Of a stretch of DNA of 64,000 nt, positions 9,582-18,615 are shown piece after piece. Position 1 is the stretch's first letter; every line of letters starts with the position of its first letter. Source of the DNA: Sphingobium scionense. GTDB taxonomy: Bacteria; Pseudomonadota; Alphaproteobacteria; Sphingomonadales; Sphingomonadaceae. A model generated the notes under the pieces. It searched no databases. It worked only from the letters and a program-made list of their open reading frames with translations, and had not been told where the DNA came from. Where the stretch lies: NCBI RefSeq assembly GCF_014197035.1, contig NZ_JACIEU010000002.1:62001-126000 (forward strand), read 5' to 3'. The translations under genes were made by a program, and so were the position numbers.

Positions 9582-10729
9582 GCGGTCACTTTCTCGTTCA
9601 GGCTGGCAAGCAGGCCGCGCTGGGCCAGGTTCGCGAACAGGGCCGAGAGGCCGAAGCTCCAGGGCGCTGCGTCCTTCGACGTCACCACCGGATTGATCAG
9701 CTTGCCCAGGCGCGGGGTGGAGATGGCAACGATGTCACCGACCTTGTGGGTAAAGCCGCGACCTTCCTCGTCACGGTCCTGCACGGGCGCGAACAGCGTG
9801 CCCAGGAACAGCGCGAAGCCATCGGGATATTGATGTTCCGACAGGGTCTGGCGCACCAGTTCCAGCGGATCGCGGCTGATCTGGTCCATGCGGCTCGTGC
9901 CTTCGAGGGTATAGCCTTCCGGCCCCTCGATGGTCAGGCCGACTTCGGCATTGCGCACGTCGTCGATGGTGAAGTCGCCGTCGAACAGTCGGACGAGCGG
10001 CCCCAGCGAGCAGGACGCATTATTGTCCTTCGCCTTGCCCAGCAGCAGGGCGGAACGGCCCTCGAAGTCGCGCAGGTTGACGTCATTGCCCAGCGTCGCG
10101 CCCACGGCCTGGCCATCGGCATTGACCAGCAGCACCACCTCGGGCTCGGGGTTGTTCCAGGTGGAATCGGACCGGATGCCGATTTCCGCCAGCGGGCCGA
10201 CCGTGGCCAGCACCGGCGCCTTGGTGAAGACTTCGGCGTCCGGGCCGATCGCGACTTCCAGATATTGCGACCACAGGCCGTCCTCGATCAGCGCGGCCTT
10301 GAGAGCTGCGGCTTCCTCGGTGCCCGGCACCACGGCGCGGATCGAACCGCCCACCCGTTCTTCCAGGCGACCGCGGATTTCGGCGGCGGCGCCGGCATCG
10401 CCGCGCGCCCGTTCCTCGATCACGCGCTCCAGCGCCGACAAAGCAAAGGTCACGCCGCACGCCTTGACGCATTGCAGGTCGACCGGGCTCAGCAGCGGCA
10501 GGTCGATCGCGTCGAGATCGCCCAGCTTCGTGCCATCGGTGGCGGCAATGAGGGGCAGCTTTTCCACCAGTTGCGCGCTGGTCGGCGCAATCGCGCTCAT
10601 GTCATAGGCGATGCCCTGCGACACCAGGATCGGGCTCGGGCCGTCATTCGTCTGGATGCGACCCAGGAAAAGCCCGGTCCGCCAGTCATGCGGCAGACAG
10701 TCAAGCAAGGCGGTATCCCCCGGCATCAT
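9578..10729 (-). CDS. xylX: 2-keto-3-deoxy-D-xylonate dehydratase (FAH family)
   Basis: A 383-residue fumarylacetoacetate-hydrolase-family protein resembling Caulobacter XylX. XylX dehydrates 2-keto-3-deoxy-D-xylonate to 2-oxoglutarate semialdehyde in the Weimberg pathway. The C-terminal domain carries the metal-site region (WNNPEPEVVLLVNADG) and GNDVNLRDFEGRSALLLGKA. It is the first gene of a five-gene minus-strand operon. AGGAG lies 3 nt before ATG 10729 and 6 nt before ATG 10726, so the second Met is probably the real start. A promoter with a LacI-type operator lies directly upstream. No xylonate dehydratase or semialdehyde dehydrogenase gene is in the window. Confidence 0.9.
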   Translation of the reverse strand: MMPGDTALLDCLPHDWRTGLFLGRIQTNDGPSPILVSQGIAYDMSAIAPTSAQLVEKLPLIAATDGTKLGDLDAIDLPLLSPVDLQCVKACGVTFALSALERVIEERARGDAGAAAEIRGRLEERVGGSIRAVVPGTEEAAALKAALIEDGLWSQYLEVAIGPDAEVFTKAPVLATVGPLAEIGIRSDSTWNNPEPEVVLLVNADGQAVGATLGNDVNLRDFEGRSALLLGKAKDNNASCSLGPLVRLFDGDFTIDDVRNAEVGLTIEGPEGYTLEGTSRMDQISRDPLELVRQTLSEHQYPDGFALFLGTLFAPVQDRDEEGRGFTHKVGDIVAISTPRLGKLINPVVTSKDAAPWSFGLSALFANLAQRGLLASLNEKVTA

Positions 10730-10755
10730 CTTCTCCTATGCACGTGGTTGTTGAT

Positions 10756-10769
10756 TGATAGCGCTACCA
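10756..10769. promoter_or_regulatory. LacI-type operator upstream of xylX
   Basis: TGATAGCGCTACCA, one mismatch from the palindrome TGGTAGCGCTACCA. The same 14 bases occur at 30319-30332, and a close variant at 18548-18561. It overlaps the -10 position of the xylX promoter, as expected for a repressor site. The LacI protein encoded at 15157-16230 is the natural candidate to bind it. Confidence 0.8.
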
Positions 10770-10793
10770 ACATGGATGCAGGGCGCAAGTCAA
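10765..10793 (-). promoter_or_regulatory. Candidate xylX operon promoter
   Basis: On the minus strand TTGACT (10793-10788) is followed by a 17-nt spacer and a poor -10 (TTGGTA, 10770-10765) that runs into the operator. A good -35 with an operator on the -10 fits a repressed promoter. Confidence 0.5.
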
Positions 10794-10949
10794 GACCCCG
10801 CGATGAAAATCGCTCGCAGCTTGAGGGCACGCGCGCCTTCGCGGCCTGGGCAGGGGCGTCACGACGTGCGTCCGGCGCGGCGAATTTCCGGCCTTGCCGC
10901 TACGTCGGCCCTTTTCAGTTCCGCCGGGCTGCGGCATAGAAGGGGGACT

Positions 10950-11138
10950 ATGAAGAAAGACCAAGAGAGCGTGCCGGACTTCGGCGCAGAAGCCCTCCAG
11001 CCAGAGGATAATGCCCCCGATCTCGCCGAAGCGGCGCGCAAGTCGGCTGGCAAGGCGGCGTGGATGGGCACCGCCGTGGGCATCGGTTCGGCCGCGATCG
11101 TCGCGGCGCTGCTCTACACTAGCAAAAAGCGCCGCTGA
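10950..11138 (+). CDS. Small single-pass membrane protein, unknown function
   Basis: A 62-residue protein starting at ATG 10950 after an AGAAGGGGGA ribosome-binding site. The N-terminal half is acidic and Pro/Ala-rich. A hydrophobic helix (about residues 38-57, with GTAVGIGSAAIVAALLY) follows and the chain ends in KKRR. This is the layout of a small tail-anchored inner-membrane protein with a positively charged cytoplasmic tail. It is transcribed away from the xylose operon. I do not recognise a family. Confidence 0.6.
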   Translation: MKKDQESVPDFGAEALQPEDNAPDLAEAARKSAGKAAWMGTAVGIGSAAIVAALLYTSKKRR

Positions 11139-11182
11139 CCGGCGTCAGGCGGGGCGGTGGGGCGCCTTCGCCCGCAACGGGC

Positions 11183-11220
11183 AAAAAAAAGGGGCGGCAT
11201 GATCTGCATCATACCGCCCC
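11183..11220 (-). terminator. Terminator of the EF-hand protein gene (minus strand)
   Basis: GGGGCGG (11191-11197) pairs with CCGCCCC (11214-11220), and an inner ATGAT/ATCAT pairing extends the stem. On the minus strand the stem is followed by eight T residues (A-run 11183-11190), so it ends the minus-strand gene that stops at 11279. Confidence 0.85.
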
Positions 11221-11278
11221 GGTGCGACCCGCTTGGGGTTCTGTCATTTCCCTGCCTTCGTGACGGGAAGGGAAATAT

Positions 11279-11704
11279 TTATGCGCCCGCGCTGCCGCTC
11301 AGATAGCTGATCAGTTCGGGCTTGCTGACCGATATGCTCTTGTCGGCATCGGCAGTGGTGAAGGCGCCGCTGGCCCAGGCGGTGACTTCGGCCGGCGGCA
11401 GCGTCTTGCCGGTGGCCTTCATCTCCTGATCCTTCAGGGCCACCATCCAGCGCGAAAATTCGCCCTGGTCCAGTTGTCCGTCCTTGTTCGTGTCATAGGC
11501 CGGGAATTCCGACTCGACGATGGTGGCGACCGAATTGGCCGGGCTCGCCGGCTGCGCGGCCTGCGGCTCGGCCGGGCTTGCCGGCGCGGCCGGTTCGGCG
11601 GCCTGCGGCATGGGCTGTGCTGCCGGCTCGGCAGCCGGGGTCTGCTGCGCCAGTGCCGGCGCGGCGACCAGCATGGCGCTCGTCAGAAGCAAGGTGCGGA
11701 TCAT
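11279..11704 (-). CDS. Secreted EF-hand domain protein
   Basis: A 141-residue protein with signal peptide MIRTLLLTSAMLVAAPALAQ, a Pro/Ala/Glu-rich linker (about residues 21-60) and a pair of EF-hands. The first loop, DTNKDGQLDQGE, has all the canonical Ca2+ ligand positions. The second, DADKSISVSKPE, is acceptable. It probably binds calcium in the periplasm or outside the cell. ATG 11704 is chosen because it begins the signal peptide and has an AGGAT site before it. The specific role is unknown. Confidence 0.8.
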   Translation of the reverse strand: MIRTLLLTSAMLVAAPALAQQTPAAEPAAQPMPQAAEPAAPASPAEPQAAQPASPANSVATIVESEFPAYDTNKDGQLDQGEFSRWMVALKDQEMKATGKTLPPAEVTAWASGAFTTADADKSISVSKPELISYLSGSAGA

Positions 11705-11991
11705 GGCGACATCCTTTATATCATTGAAACGCGCAGGGCCTGCATTGGACGCCTGCTTTGGCTTCATGCCTTAATTGCCATGTTTGAATGCATGAAGACT
11801 AGGAAAAGTTCCTGAATATCGGTTCATCTACGCATTTGGACTTATGAAATGCTTCGGTTCGACTGTCTTTGCTTCGATAATTGCGGCCGGATGAGGCGTG
11901 CGCGGGGTGCGGGAGCCTCCCGAATTGCCCCCGGGGGCACAGGCTGCTAGGCGGCGCGGCAATATCCACCCTCCAGACGCAGGATTCGCCC

Positions 11992-13308
<1,317 letters not shown>

Positions 13309-13346
13309 CCCCGCGCGCGGCCAGCACCGCGCGATAGTAAAGAAGA

Positions 13347-13378
13347 GGGCGCCCGACCACCCGGTCCGGCGCCCTTTT
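13347..13378 (+). terminator. Rho-independent terminator after purB
   Basis: GGGCGCC (13347-13353) pairs with GGCGCCC (13368-13374) and is followed by TTTT. It lies 38 nt after the purB stop. Confidence 0.75.
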
Positions 13379-13450
13379 GCGTCTTTGCGAGCATGGCGAA
13401 GTCATGACGATGTCGGACCTTGACGACTGACGACCAACTGCGGCGGTAAA

Positions 13451-13590
13451 ATCCTCCCCTGCAAGGGGAGGGGGACCACGAAGAGGTGGAGGGGTGTCGC
13501 CCTATCGAGAGGGGGACACCCCTCCGTCTGGCCTTCGGCCAGTTCAAGGGAGACACGTGTCTCCCTTGAACTCCCCTTACAGGGGAGGAT
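13451..13590. repeat. 140-bp nested palindromic intergenic element
   Basis: The outer arms 13451-13470 and 13571-13590 match as reverse complements with one mismatch in 20. Inside them are GGAGGGGTGTC and GACACCCCTCC arms, and a 32-bp perfect palindrome at 13541-13572 centred on ACACGTGT. The style (CCTCCCCTGCAAGGGGAGG) is that of repeats scattered between sphingomonad genes. The whole gap 13309-13685 otherwise holds only the purB terminator and no gene that I can support. Confidence 0.75.
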
Positions 13591-13685
13591 GGCCTAGAAC
13601 GACCAGAAATTGCCGTTCCGGGTCGCGATCTACGCTCCTGACAGCGGACTTAGGTTTGCTAAATAAGGGTAACCATCTCCAGCCA

Positions 13686-14681
13686 TCATGGCGCCACTAT
13701 CACTCTTCTGTTATAAAGGCCTCCGTAAACCTCGATAATCGACGCGCCATCACTGTCGGGCTTCAGAACGGCCTGTTTTGCCCCTTTGATAAAGTCAAAC
13801 CTGCGTCCCACGTCCACGATATTCTCGCTACCTTCCAGCAGCGCACCAGAATGATAGGGTATCGATAGAAAAACGCCGTCGGTTTTTAACTTTTCCTTGA
13901 TATCCGCCTCGACCGCGCTGAGGCTGAGCGCTCTGATGGCAAGGCGACCCAGTCGGTTAAGTGCTACGGTCAGTTCCTGACGCATAAGGGCAGCACTGTT
14001 GTCCATCCATTTCGCTCGGCAGGCGGGCCGACGTTGCGGCCCCCAACAATGGGGCAAAGGCACCGTGAATGAGGACGTATCGAGCGCTACTTCCACCTCC
14101 GCAGAGTTGCTAAAAACCAGCTTTCCGTCCTTCCAGCGTGCGCCCGGCTGGTCCCTAACAATCCGCTTATCGGCTACCTTCACCGAACAGATGCCAAAGA
14201 GTGCTTCGAAGTGTTCGCCAACATTATATCGGCAATCAATATCGATCAGATAATTGCCATCGACCGTTTCGAGTAGCGCATCTTTGGCTGCAATGCTGCC
14301 GTCGCGCAACGAGGACTGCGACAGGAGATGGAGCCATGGCTGCTCCGCCAAACCGCTCGCGACGCCAGCCATAAGCGGTGTGGCGGCGTCGAAGTCGCCC
14401 AGCGTCTGCAATAGAGGCAGCACCTCCGCTCGCCCGCGCTTCGACTGACCGTCTTCTAGTGCTCCTATTATCAGGGCACCGATCAACCCATAATTGTTGG
14501 GCGTCATCCCAGCTCCCGGGTCCAGCCCGATGAGTAGCTTATCTTGCACGAGATGAACGGCAACAGGCAATGGAGCAGCGGCATTGCGCAGATCCGAAGG
14601 AACCGTTGTCCAACGCTCCGCCGACGCCGGTATCGCCATCGCCGCCAGCATCAGCATGGCTGCCAGTCTTATGATTTGCAT
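13686..14681 (-). CDS. Secreted protein of unknown function
   Basis: A 331-residue protein with a clear signal peptide (MQIIRLAAMLMLAAMAIPASA). I recognise no domain. Four cysteines (in DIDCRYNVG, FGICSVK, PHCWGPQ and RPACRAKW) could form two periplasmic disulfides. The end, GASIIEVYGGLYNRRVIV, looks beta-rich. A GGGGG-type site precedes ATG 14681. The gene and the gap upstream are visibly less GC-rich than the neighbours and use codons such as TTA and ATA more, which suggests acquisition by transfer. It stands alone between a repeat and a long gene-free gap. Confidence 0.6.
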   Translation of the reverse strand: MQIIRLAAMLMLAAMAIPASAERWTTVPSDLRNAAAPLPVAVHLVQDKLLIGLDPGAGMTPNNYGLIGALIIGALEDGQSKRGRAEVLPLLQTLGDFDAATPLMAGVASGLAEQPWLHLLSQSSLRDGSIAAKDALLETVDGNYLIDIDCRYNVGEHFEALFGICSVKVADKRIVRDQPGARWKDGKLVFSNSAEVEVALDTSSFTVPLPHCWGPQRRPACRAKWMDNSAALMRQELTVALNRLGRLAIRALSLSAVEADIKEKLKTDGVFLSIPYHSGALLEGSENIVDVGRRFDFIKGAKQAVLKPDSDGASIIEVYGGLYNRRVIVAP

Positions 14682-15156
14682 GCATTCCCCCTGGGCTCAA
14701 CAGGCATGCCGAAGCGATCTTCAGCATGTCTCCCCCAGTTTCCCACTTGCACAAAGACGCGATCCTCTCAAGCGCATCCTAATCGGGAAGCCTTTGTATA
14801 ACCTCGATCCCAATCCCTGCACCGAAGGTGGCAGCAAGCCGATGACAACATTATTTGCAAACATAACGATCGCATACAGACCGGCGCGATGCGGCGGTGC
14901 GCGGAATTGTTCGAGCGGATAGATTCTTATTTTTAGTTGAAGTTTTTTCGTTAACGTCTGCTATTCCAGCTAGAGACGCCGAAAGCCGCCATTCCGCTTC
15001 CCACCCAAACCTGTCCTACAGCCCTTATATCCTGCTACACCGGCACCGGCTCTTTCCCATCGTCCGCGCGCCGTTCATCCTCGCACGAAGATTTCCAACG
15101 CGCGCACGAAAATGTCACAATGTGCGGGAAATGTGCGAAGTTAAGCGCGGTCGATC
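14682..15156. other. 475-bp gene-free, relatively AT-rich gap
   Basis: This stretch lies upstream of the orphan secreted-protein gene and downstream of the lacI gene. It contains AT-rich blocks (around 14860-14880 and 14925-14955) that could hold the promoter of the orphan gene. I see no convincing coding frame, tRNA or hairpin terminator in it. Confidence 0.5.
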
Positions 15157-16230
15157 CTATTTTCGGCCCTTATGCTTGGGGCGCAGCCGTGGCGCCGCGT
15201 CGGACTGGCGGCGAACCAGTTCATAGTCCAGCAGCATGTGCGGCGGGCCATCCTCGCTCTGGCCGCGGCGCCCTTTGATATGGCGTACCAGCAGATCGAC
15301 CGCCGCGCGCGACATGGCGCTGATCGGCTGGCGGATGGTCGTCAGTTCCGGCCAGATGGTGGTGGCGAGCGACGTATCGTCGAAGCCGCAGACGGTGAGG
15401 TCGCCGGGCACGTCCAGCCCGTTGCGATGGGCGATCGCCACCGTCGCGGCGGCCATGTCGTCATTGCTGGCGAAGATGGCGGTCGGCGGATTGTCCCGCG
15501 CCAATATATGCTCGGCCGCGTCCAGGCCGGATCGGTAGGTGAAGAAACCCTGTTCCACCAGCGCATCGTCCAGCGCGATGCCGGCTTCGCCCAGTGCCCG
15601 GATATAGCCCTGATAGCGTTCCTCGCTCGCGCTCAGGTTCGGATGGCCCTTGATGAAGCCGATGCGGTTATGGCCAAGGCCAATCAGGTGCCGGGTCATC
15701 TCATGGGCGGCGCCCCGGTCGTCGATGCTGACCGCGGCCAGGCTGGCCGGCGCATGGCCGGTCGCCACCACGACGGCGGGGATGCCCGCTTCGCGCAGGG
15801 CATCGATCATCGCTTCATGGTCGCACAGCGGCGGCGGCAGCACGACGCCGTCGATCCGGCCGCGCACCAGATGGTCGACCACCGCCTTGATCGCGGTCTG
15901 CTCGTCCCATTTCTCGACGACCAGGTCGATTCCGGCGCGGCTTGCCTGGTCCAGGCTGCCCACCAGGAATTCCGACAGATAGGACGCTGACGGGTTGGAA
16001 TAGAGCAGGCCGATCCGCGTCTCGTCACCACCCGCCAGGCTGCGCGCGGCGGCGCTGGGGGAGTAGTTGAGCGCGGCGATCGCCGCCTCCACCTTCTCCT
16101 TGGTTGCCGCCCGCACCACCTGTTCGCCATTGATCACCCGCGACACCGTCATGGGCGACACGCCGGCATGTTTCGCCACATCGTTGATGGTGGGCGCGTT
16201 GCGCTGGCGGCGGGAACTTCTGGCTTCCAT
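15157..16230 (-). CDS. LacI family transcriptional regulator of the xylan/xylose genes
   Basis: A 357-residue LacI/GalR-family repressor. The N-terminal helix-turn-helix and hinge are seen in INDVAKHAGVSPMTVSRVIN (about residues 15-34) and NYSPSAAARSLAGG. A periplasmic-binding-protein-like effector domain follows (GLLYSNP, GFDDTSLATTIWPELTTIRQ). It lies 75 nt after the GH67 gene on the same strand. The 14-bp LacI-type palindromes at 10756, 18548 and 30319 are its probable operators, so it would control the xylose operon, the GH67/GH3 genes and the receptor. Xylose or a xylo-oligosaccharide is the probable inducer (inference). Confidence 0.88.
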   Translation of the reverse strand: MEARSSRRQRNAPTINDVAKHAGVSPMTVSRVINGEQVVRAATKEKVEAAIAALNYSPSAAARSLAGGDETRIGLLYSNPSASYLSEFLVGSLDQASRAGIDLVVEKWDEQTAIKAVVDHLVRGRIDGVVLPPPLCDHEAMIDALREAGIPAVVVATGHAPASLAAVSIDDRGAAHEMTRHLIGLGHNRIGFIKGHPNLSASEERYQGYIRALGEAGIALDDALVEQGFFTYRSGLDAAEHILARDNPPTAIFASNDDMAAATVAIAHRNGLDVPGDLTVCGFDDTSLATTIWPELTTIRQPISAMSRAAVDLLVRHIKGRRGQSEDGPPHMLLDYELVRRQSDAAPRLRPKHKGRK

Positions 16231-16304
16231 CAGGATTTCGGGGCCTTCGACATGGGACTAAACTTCTCTGCTAGCGGGATCATTGCGCAAGCTTAAGTAA
16301 AATC

Positions 16305-18464
16305 TCATTTCGGGTGCCCCGGCGCATAGGGGAAACTCAGCGCCTTGTACCAGTCGAGCGGATGGGCGGGCGCCGCGCTGCCGGCGGGCAGGGGGCGGCC
16401 GGACACCGACTGGAAATAGGCGATGCAGGCGTCGCGCCACCATTGGGCTTCGCGATGCTGGATCGCCAGGAAGGTCTCGACCTGCGCGAAGCGCTCGGCA
16501 TCGACCTGGGGCTTGAGCTTGGCCCAGTCCCGCTGCATCGCCGCGACCGTTTCGACGCCCCGGTCATAATGATGGATGAGGCCGTCCCACAGCGTCTCGC
16601 CCGATTGCAGGCGATAGTCCCAGGGCAAATGATGGAACCACAGCAGGTCGCGCTCCGGCGTGGTCCTGGGATTGTCGAGCAGCTTCGCCAGCGCCGGCGC
16701 ATATTGGCCGGTGGCATTGCTGCCCGTCCTGGTCCGGTCGAAGCCGATGCCCTGCCTGTCGGCCTTGTGATAATAGACCGGGTTCCATTCGGGTCGTGCC
16801 AGTTCCGACACCCAGGGGGCGGGACCATAATGATGGCCGGTGCCCATGATATGGGCCAGGCCCAGCGGCGTCATATAGTCTACCGCCGCCTCGCGCGATC
16901 GCATCATCATCGCGACGATCGGCGCAACCACATTGGGATCGGGGGAAAAGGTCTGGGCCGCCCATTCGCGCGCGACAGCCTCGGCGGTCAGGTCCGTGTC
17001 CCACGCCATGCGGCCGAACGCATACCAGTCCGCCTGGTTGAAGATCGACCCGCTCCAGTCGCGGTCGACGCCGATATTGGCGACCCCGGCGATGCCGGTC
17101 AGCTTGTGCCCTTCCAGCGATCCGTCGATCACCTTGGCGACGGTCGATCCCTTGCCTTTGGCCAGCGTATCGCTCTTCAGCGTCTCCTCGAACAGCGTGC
17201 CCAGATAGGTAAGGTGGGTCGACTGGCCCAGATATTCCTTGGTGATCTGAAATTCCATCATCAGCGGCGTCTTGGGCATCGCGCCGAACAGCGGGTGGAA
17301 GGGTTCGCGCGGCTGGAAGTCGATCGCGCCATTCTTCACCTGGACGATGACATTGTCGGCAAACTGGCCGTCCAGCGGCTTGAAGTCGCTATAGGCCTGC
17401 TTGGCGCGATCGTCGGGATTGTCATGGGCATAGACGAAGGCACGCCACATCACGATGCCACCATGCGGCTTGACCGCGGCTGCCAGCATGTTGGCGCCGT
17501 CGGCATGGGTGCGCTTGTAATCCTGCGGGCCGGGCTGGCCCTCGCTGTTCGCCTTCACCAGGAAACCGCCGAAATCGGGGATCGCCTTGTAGATCTGGTC
17601 GGCCTTGGCCTTCCACCAGGCGGCGACCGCCGGGTCGAGCGGATCGGCGCTTTTCAGGCCATCCAGTTCCATCGGCGCGGTCCATTTGACCGACAGGTAA
17701 ACCTTGATGCCATAGGGGCGGAACAGGTCGGCCAGCGCCGCCGCCTTGGCGATATAGGCCGCGGTCAGGCTGTCGGACTTGGCATTCACATTGTTGAGCA
17801 CCGTGCCGTTGATGCCGAGTGAGGCATTGGCGCGCGCATAGTCGGTATAGCGCGGCCCCTTATAATCGGGCAGGCGCCACCAGTCCCAGATCGACTGGCC
17901 GGCATAGCCGCGCTCCACCGTGCCATCCAGATTGTCCCAATGGTTGAGCAGGCGCAGGCCGATGCGCGGCGCGCTGCGCATATCGATCCGGTCGAGCGCC
18001 GCGCCGGTGCGGGCAAGCCGCAGCCACGCATAGGCGCCGTGCAGCACGCCGGCATCGGTTGCGCCGGCGATCACCGTTACCGGCTTGCCCGCGACCGTCA
18101 TGGTGCGAATCGCATAGCCGTCAGGCCCCAGGCCGTCGGTCGGCACCGATGCCTCGTCCTGCTGCGCGGCCGACTGCAGCAGGATCGCACCTTGCTGCAC
18201 CGTTGCTGTCAGGGGCGCGGTGACGCCGGTCAGCCCGGCTATGCCGCGCTGCAATTCCCGCCGGGCGATCATCAGGGTAGGGGTGTCTGCGCCGACAATG
18301 CTTTGCGCGCTGGCCCCGATCCGCTGGGCACCGGCGGCATCGACCGGCGCATTGCGCAGCCACAGGTCATAGCCATCCTCGGCCCAGGCGCGCGGCGCGC
18401 CGATCAAAAGGGCGCCAATTGGCCAGATACTGGCCATGATCCAGCAAAACAGGCGCGCAAACAT
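16305..18464 (-). CDS. aguA: Alpha-glucuronidase, GH67
   Basis: A 719-residue GH67 enzyme that removes 4-O-methyl-glucuronic acid from the non-reducing end of xylo-oligosaccharides. A signal peptide ends near WAED (residue 30). Glu308 in KANSEGQPGP is the likely acid. Asp382 in GAIDFQPREP and Glu410 in QITKEYLG have the 28-residue spacing of the catalytic pair in known GH67 enzymes. It is transcribed divergently from the GH3 gene, with a LacI-type operator between the two starts. Its released glucuronate would feed the uxuB/manD genes nearby. Confidence 0.95.
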   Translation of the reverse strand: MFARLFCWIMASIWPIGALLIGAPRAWAEDGYDLWLRNAPVDAAGAQRIGASAQSIVGADTPTLMIARRELQRGIAGLTGVTAPLTATVQQGAILLQSAAQQDEASVPTDGLGPDGYAIRTMTVAGKPVTVIAGATDAGVLHGAYAWLRLARTGAALDRIDMRSAPRIGLRLLNHWDNLDGTVERGYAGQSIWDWWRLPDYKGPRYTDYARANASLGINGTVLNNVNAKSDSLTAAYIAKAAALADLFRPYGIKVYLSVKWTAPMELDGLKSADPLDPAVAAWWKAKADQIYKAIPDFGGFLVKANSEGQPGPQDYKRTHADGANMLAAAVKPHGGIVMWRAFVYAHDNPDDRAKQAYSDFKPLDGQFADNVIVQVKNGAIDFQPREPFHPLFGAMPKTPLMMEFQITKEYLGQSTHLTYLGTLFEETLKSDTLAKGKGSTVAKVIDGSLEGHKLTGIAGVANIGVDRDWSGSIFNQADWYAFGRMAWDTDLTAEAVAREWAAQTFSPDPNVVAPIVAMMMRSREAAVDYMTPLGLAHIMGTGHHYGPAPWVSELARPEWNPVYYHKADRQGIGFDRTRTGSNATGQYAPALAKLLDNPRTTPERDLLWFHHLPWDYRLQSGETLWDGLIHHYDRGVETVAAMQRDWAKLKPQVDAERFAQVETFLAIQHREAQWWRDACIAYFQSVSGRPLPAGSAAPAHPLDWYKALSFPYAPGHPK

Positions 18465-18522
18465 TCGGTCCTCTCCCCCCTTGGCCCGCAGGCAATTTTT
18501 TGGTGCATTGCCAACGGTGGCA

Positions 18523-18551
18523 TTGACAAGCTGCTCTTGGGTTGTGATGGT
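18523..18551 (+). promoter_or_regulatory. Candidate promoter of the GH3 gene cluster
   Basis: TTGACA (18523-18528) is followed by a 17-nt spacer and a weak -10 (GATGGT, 18546-18551) that runs into the LacI-type operator. This is the same arrangement as at xylX. Confidence 0.5.
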
Positions 18552-18561
18552 AACGCTATCA
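18548..18561. promoter_or_regulatory. LacI-type operator between GH67 and GH3 genes
   Basis: TGGTAACGCTATCA, the same motif as at 10756 and 30319 read on the other strand, with one base changed in the core. It sits between divergent genes and could control both. Confidence 0.8.
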
Positions 18562-18615
18562 GTTGATCGGCGGCAAGCAAAAAGGAAAGCCGCGACAAAA
18601 TTGGAGAGGGGCGTC

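Noticed and set aside
13451..13590. CRISPR array
   Set aside because: The repeats are inverted, not regularly spaced direct repeats with spacers, and no cas gene is near.
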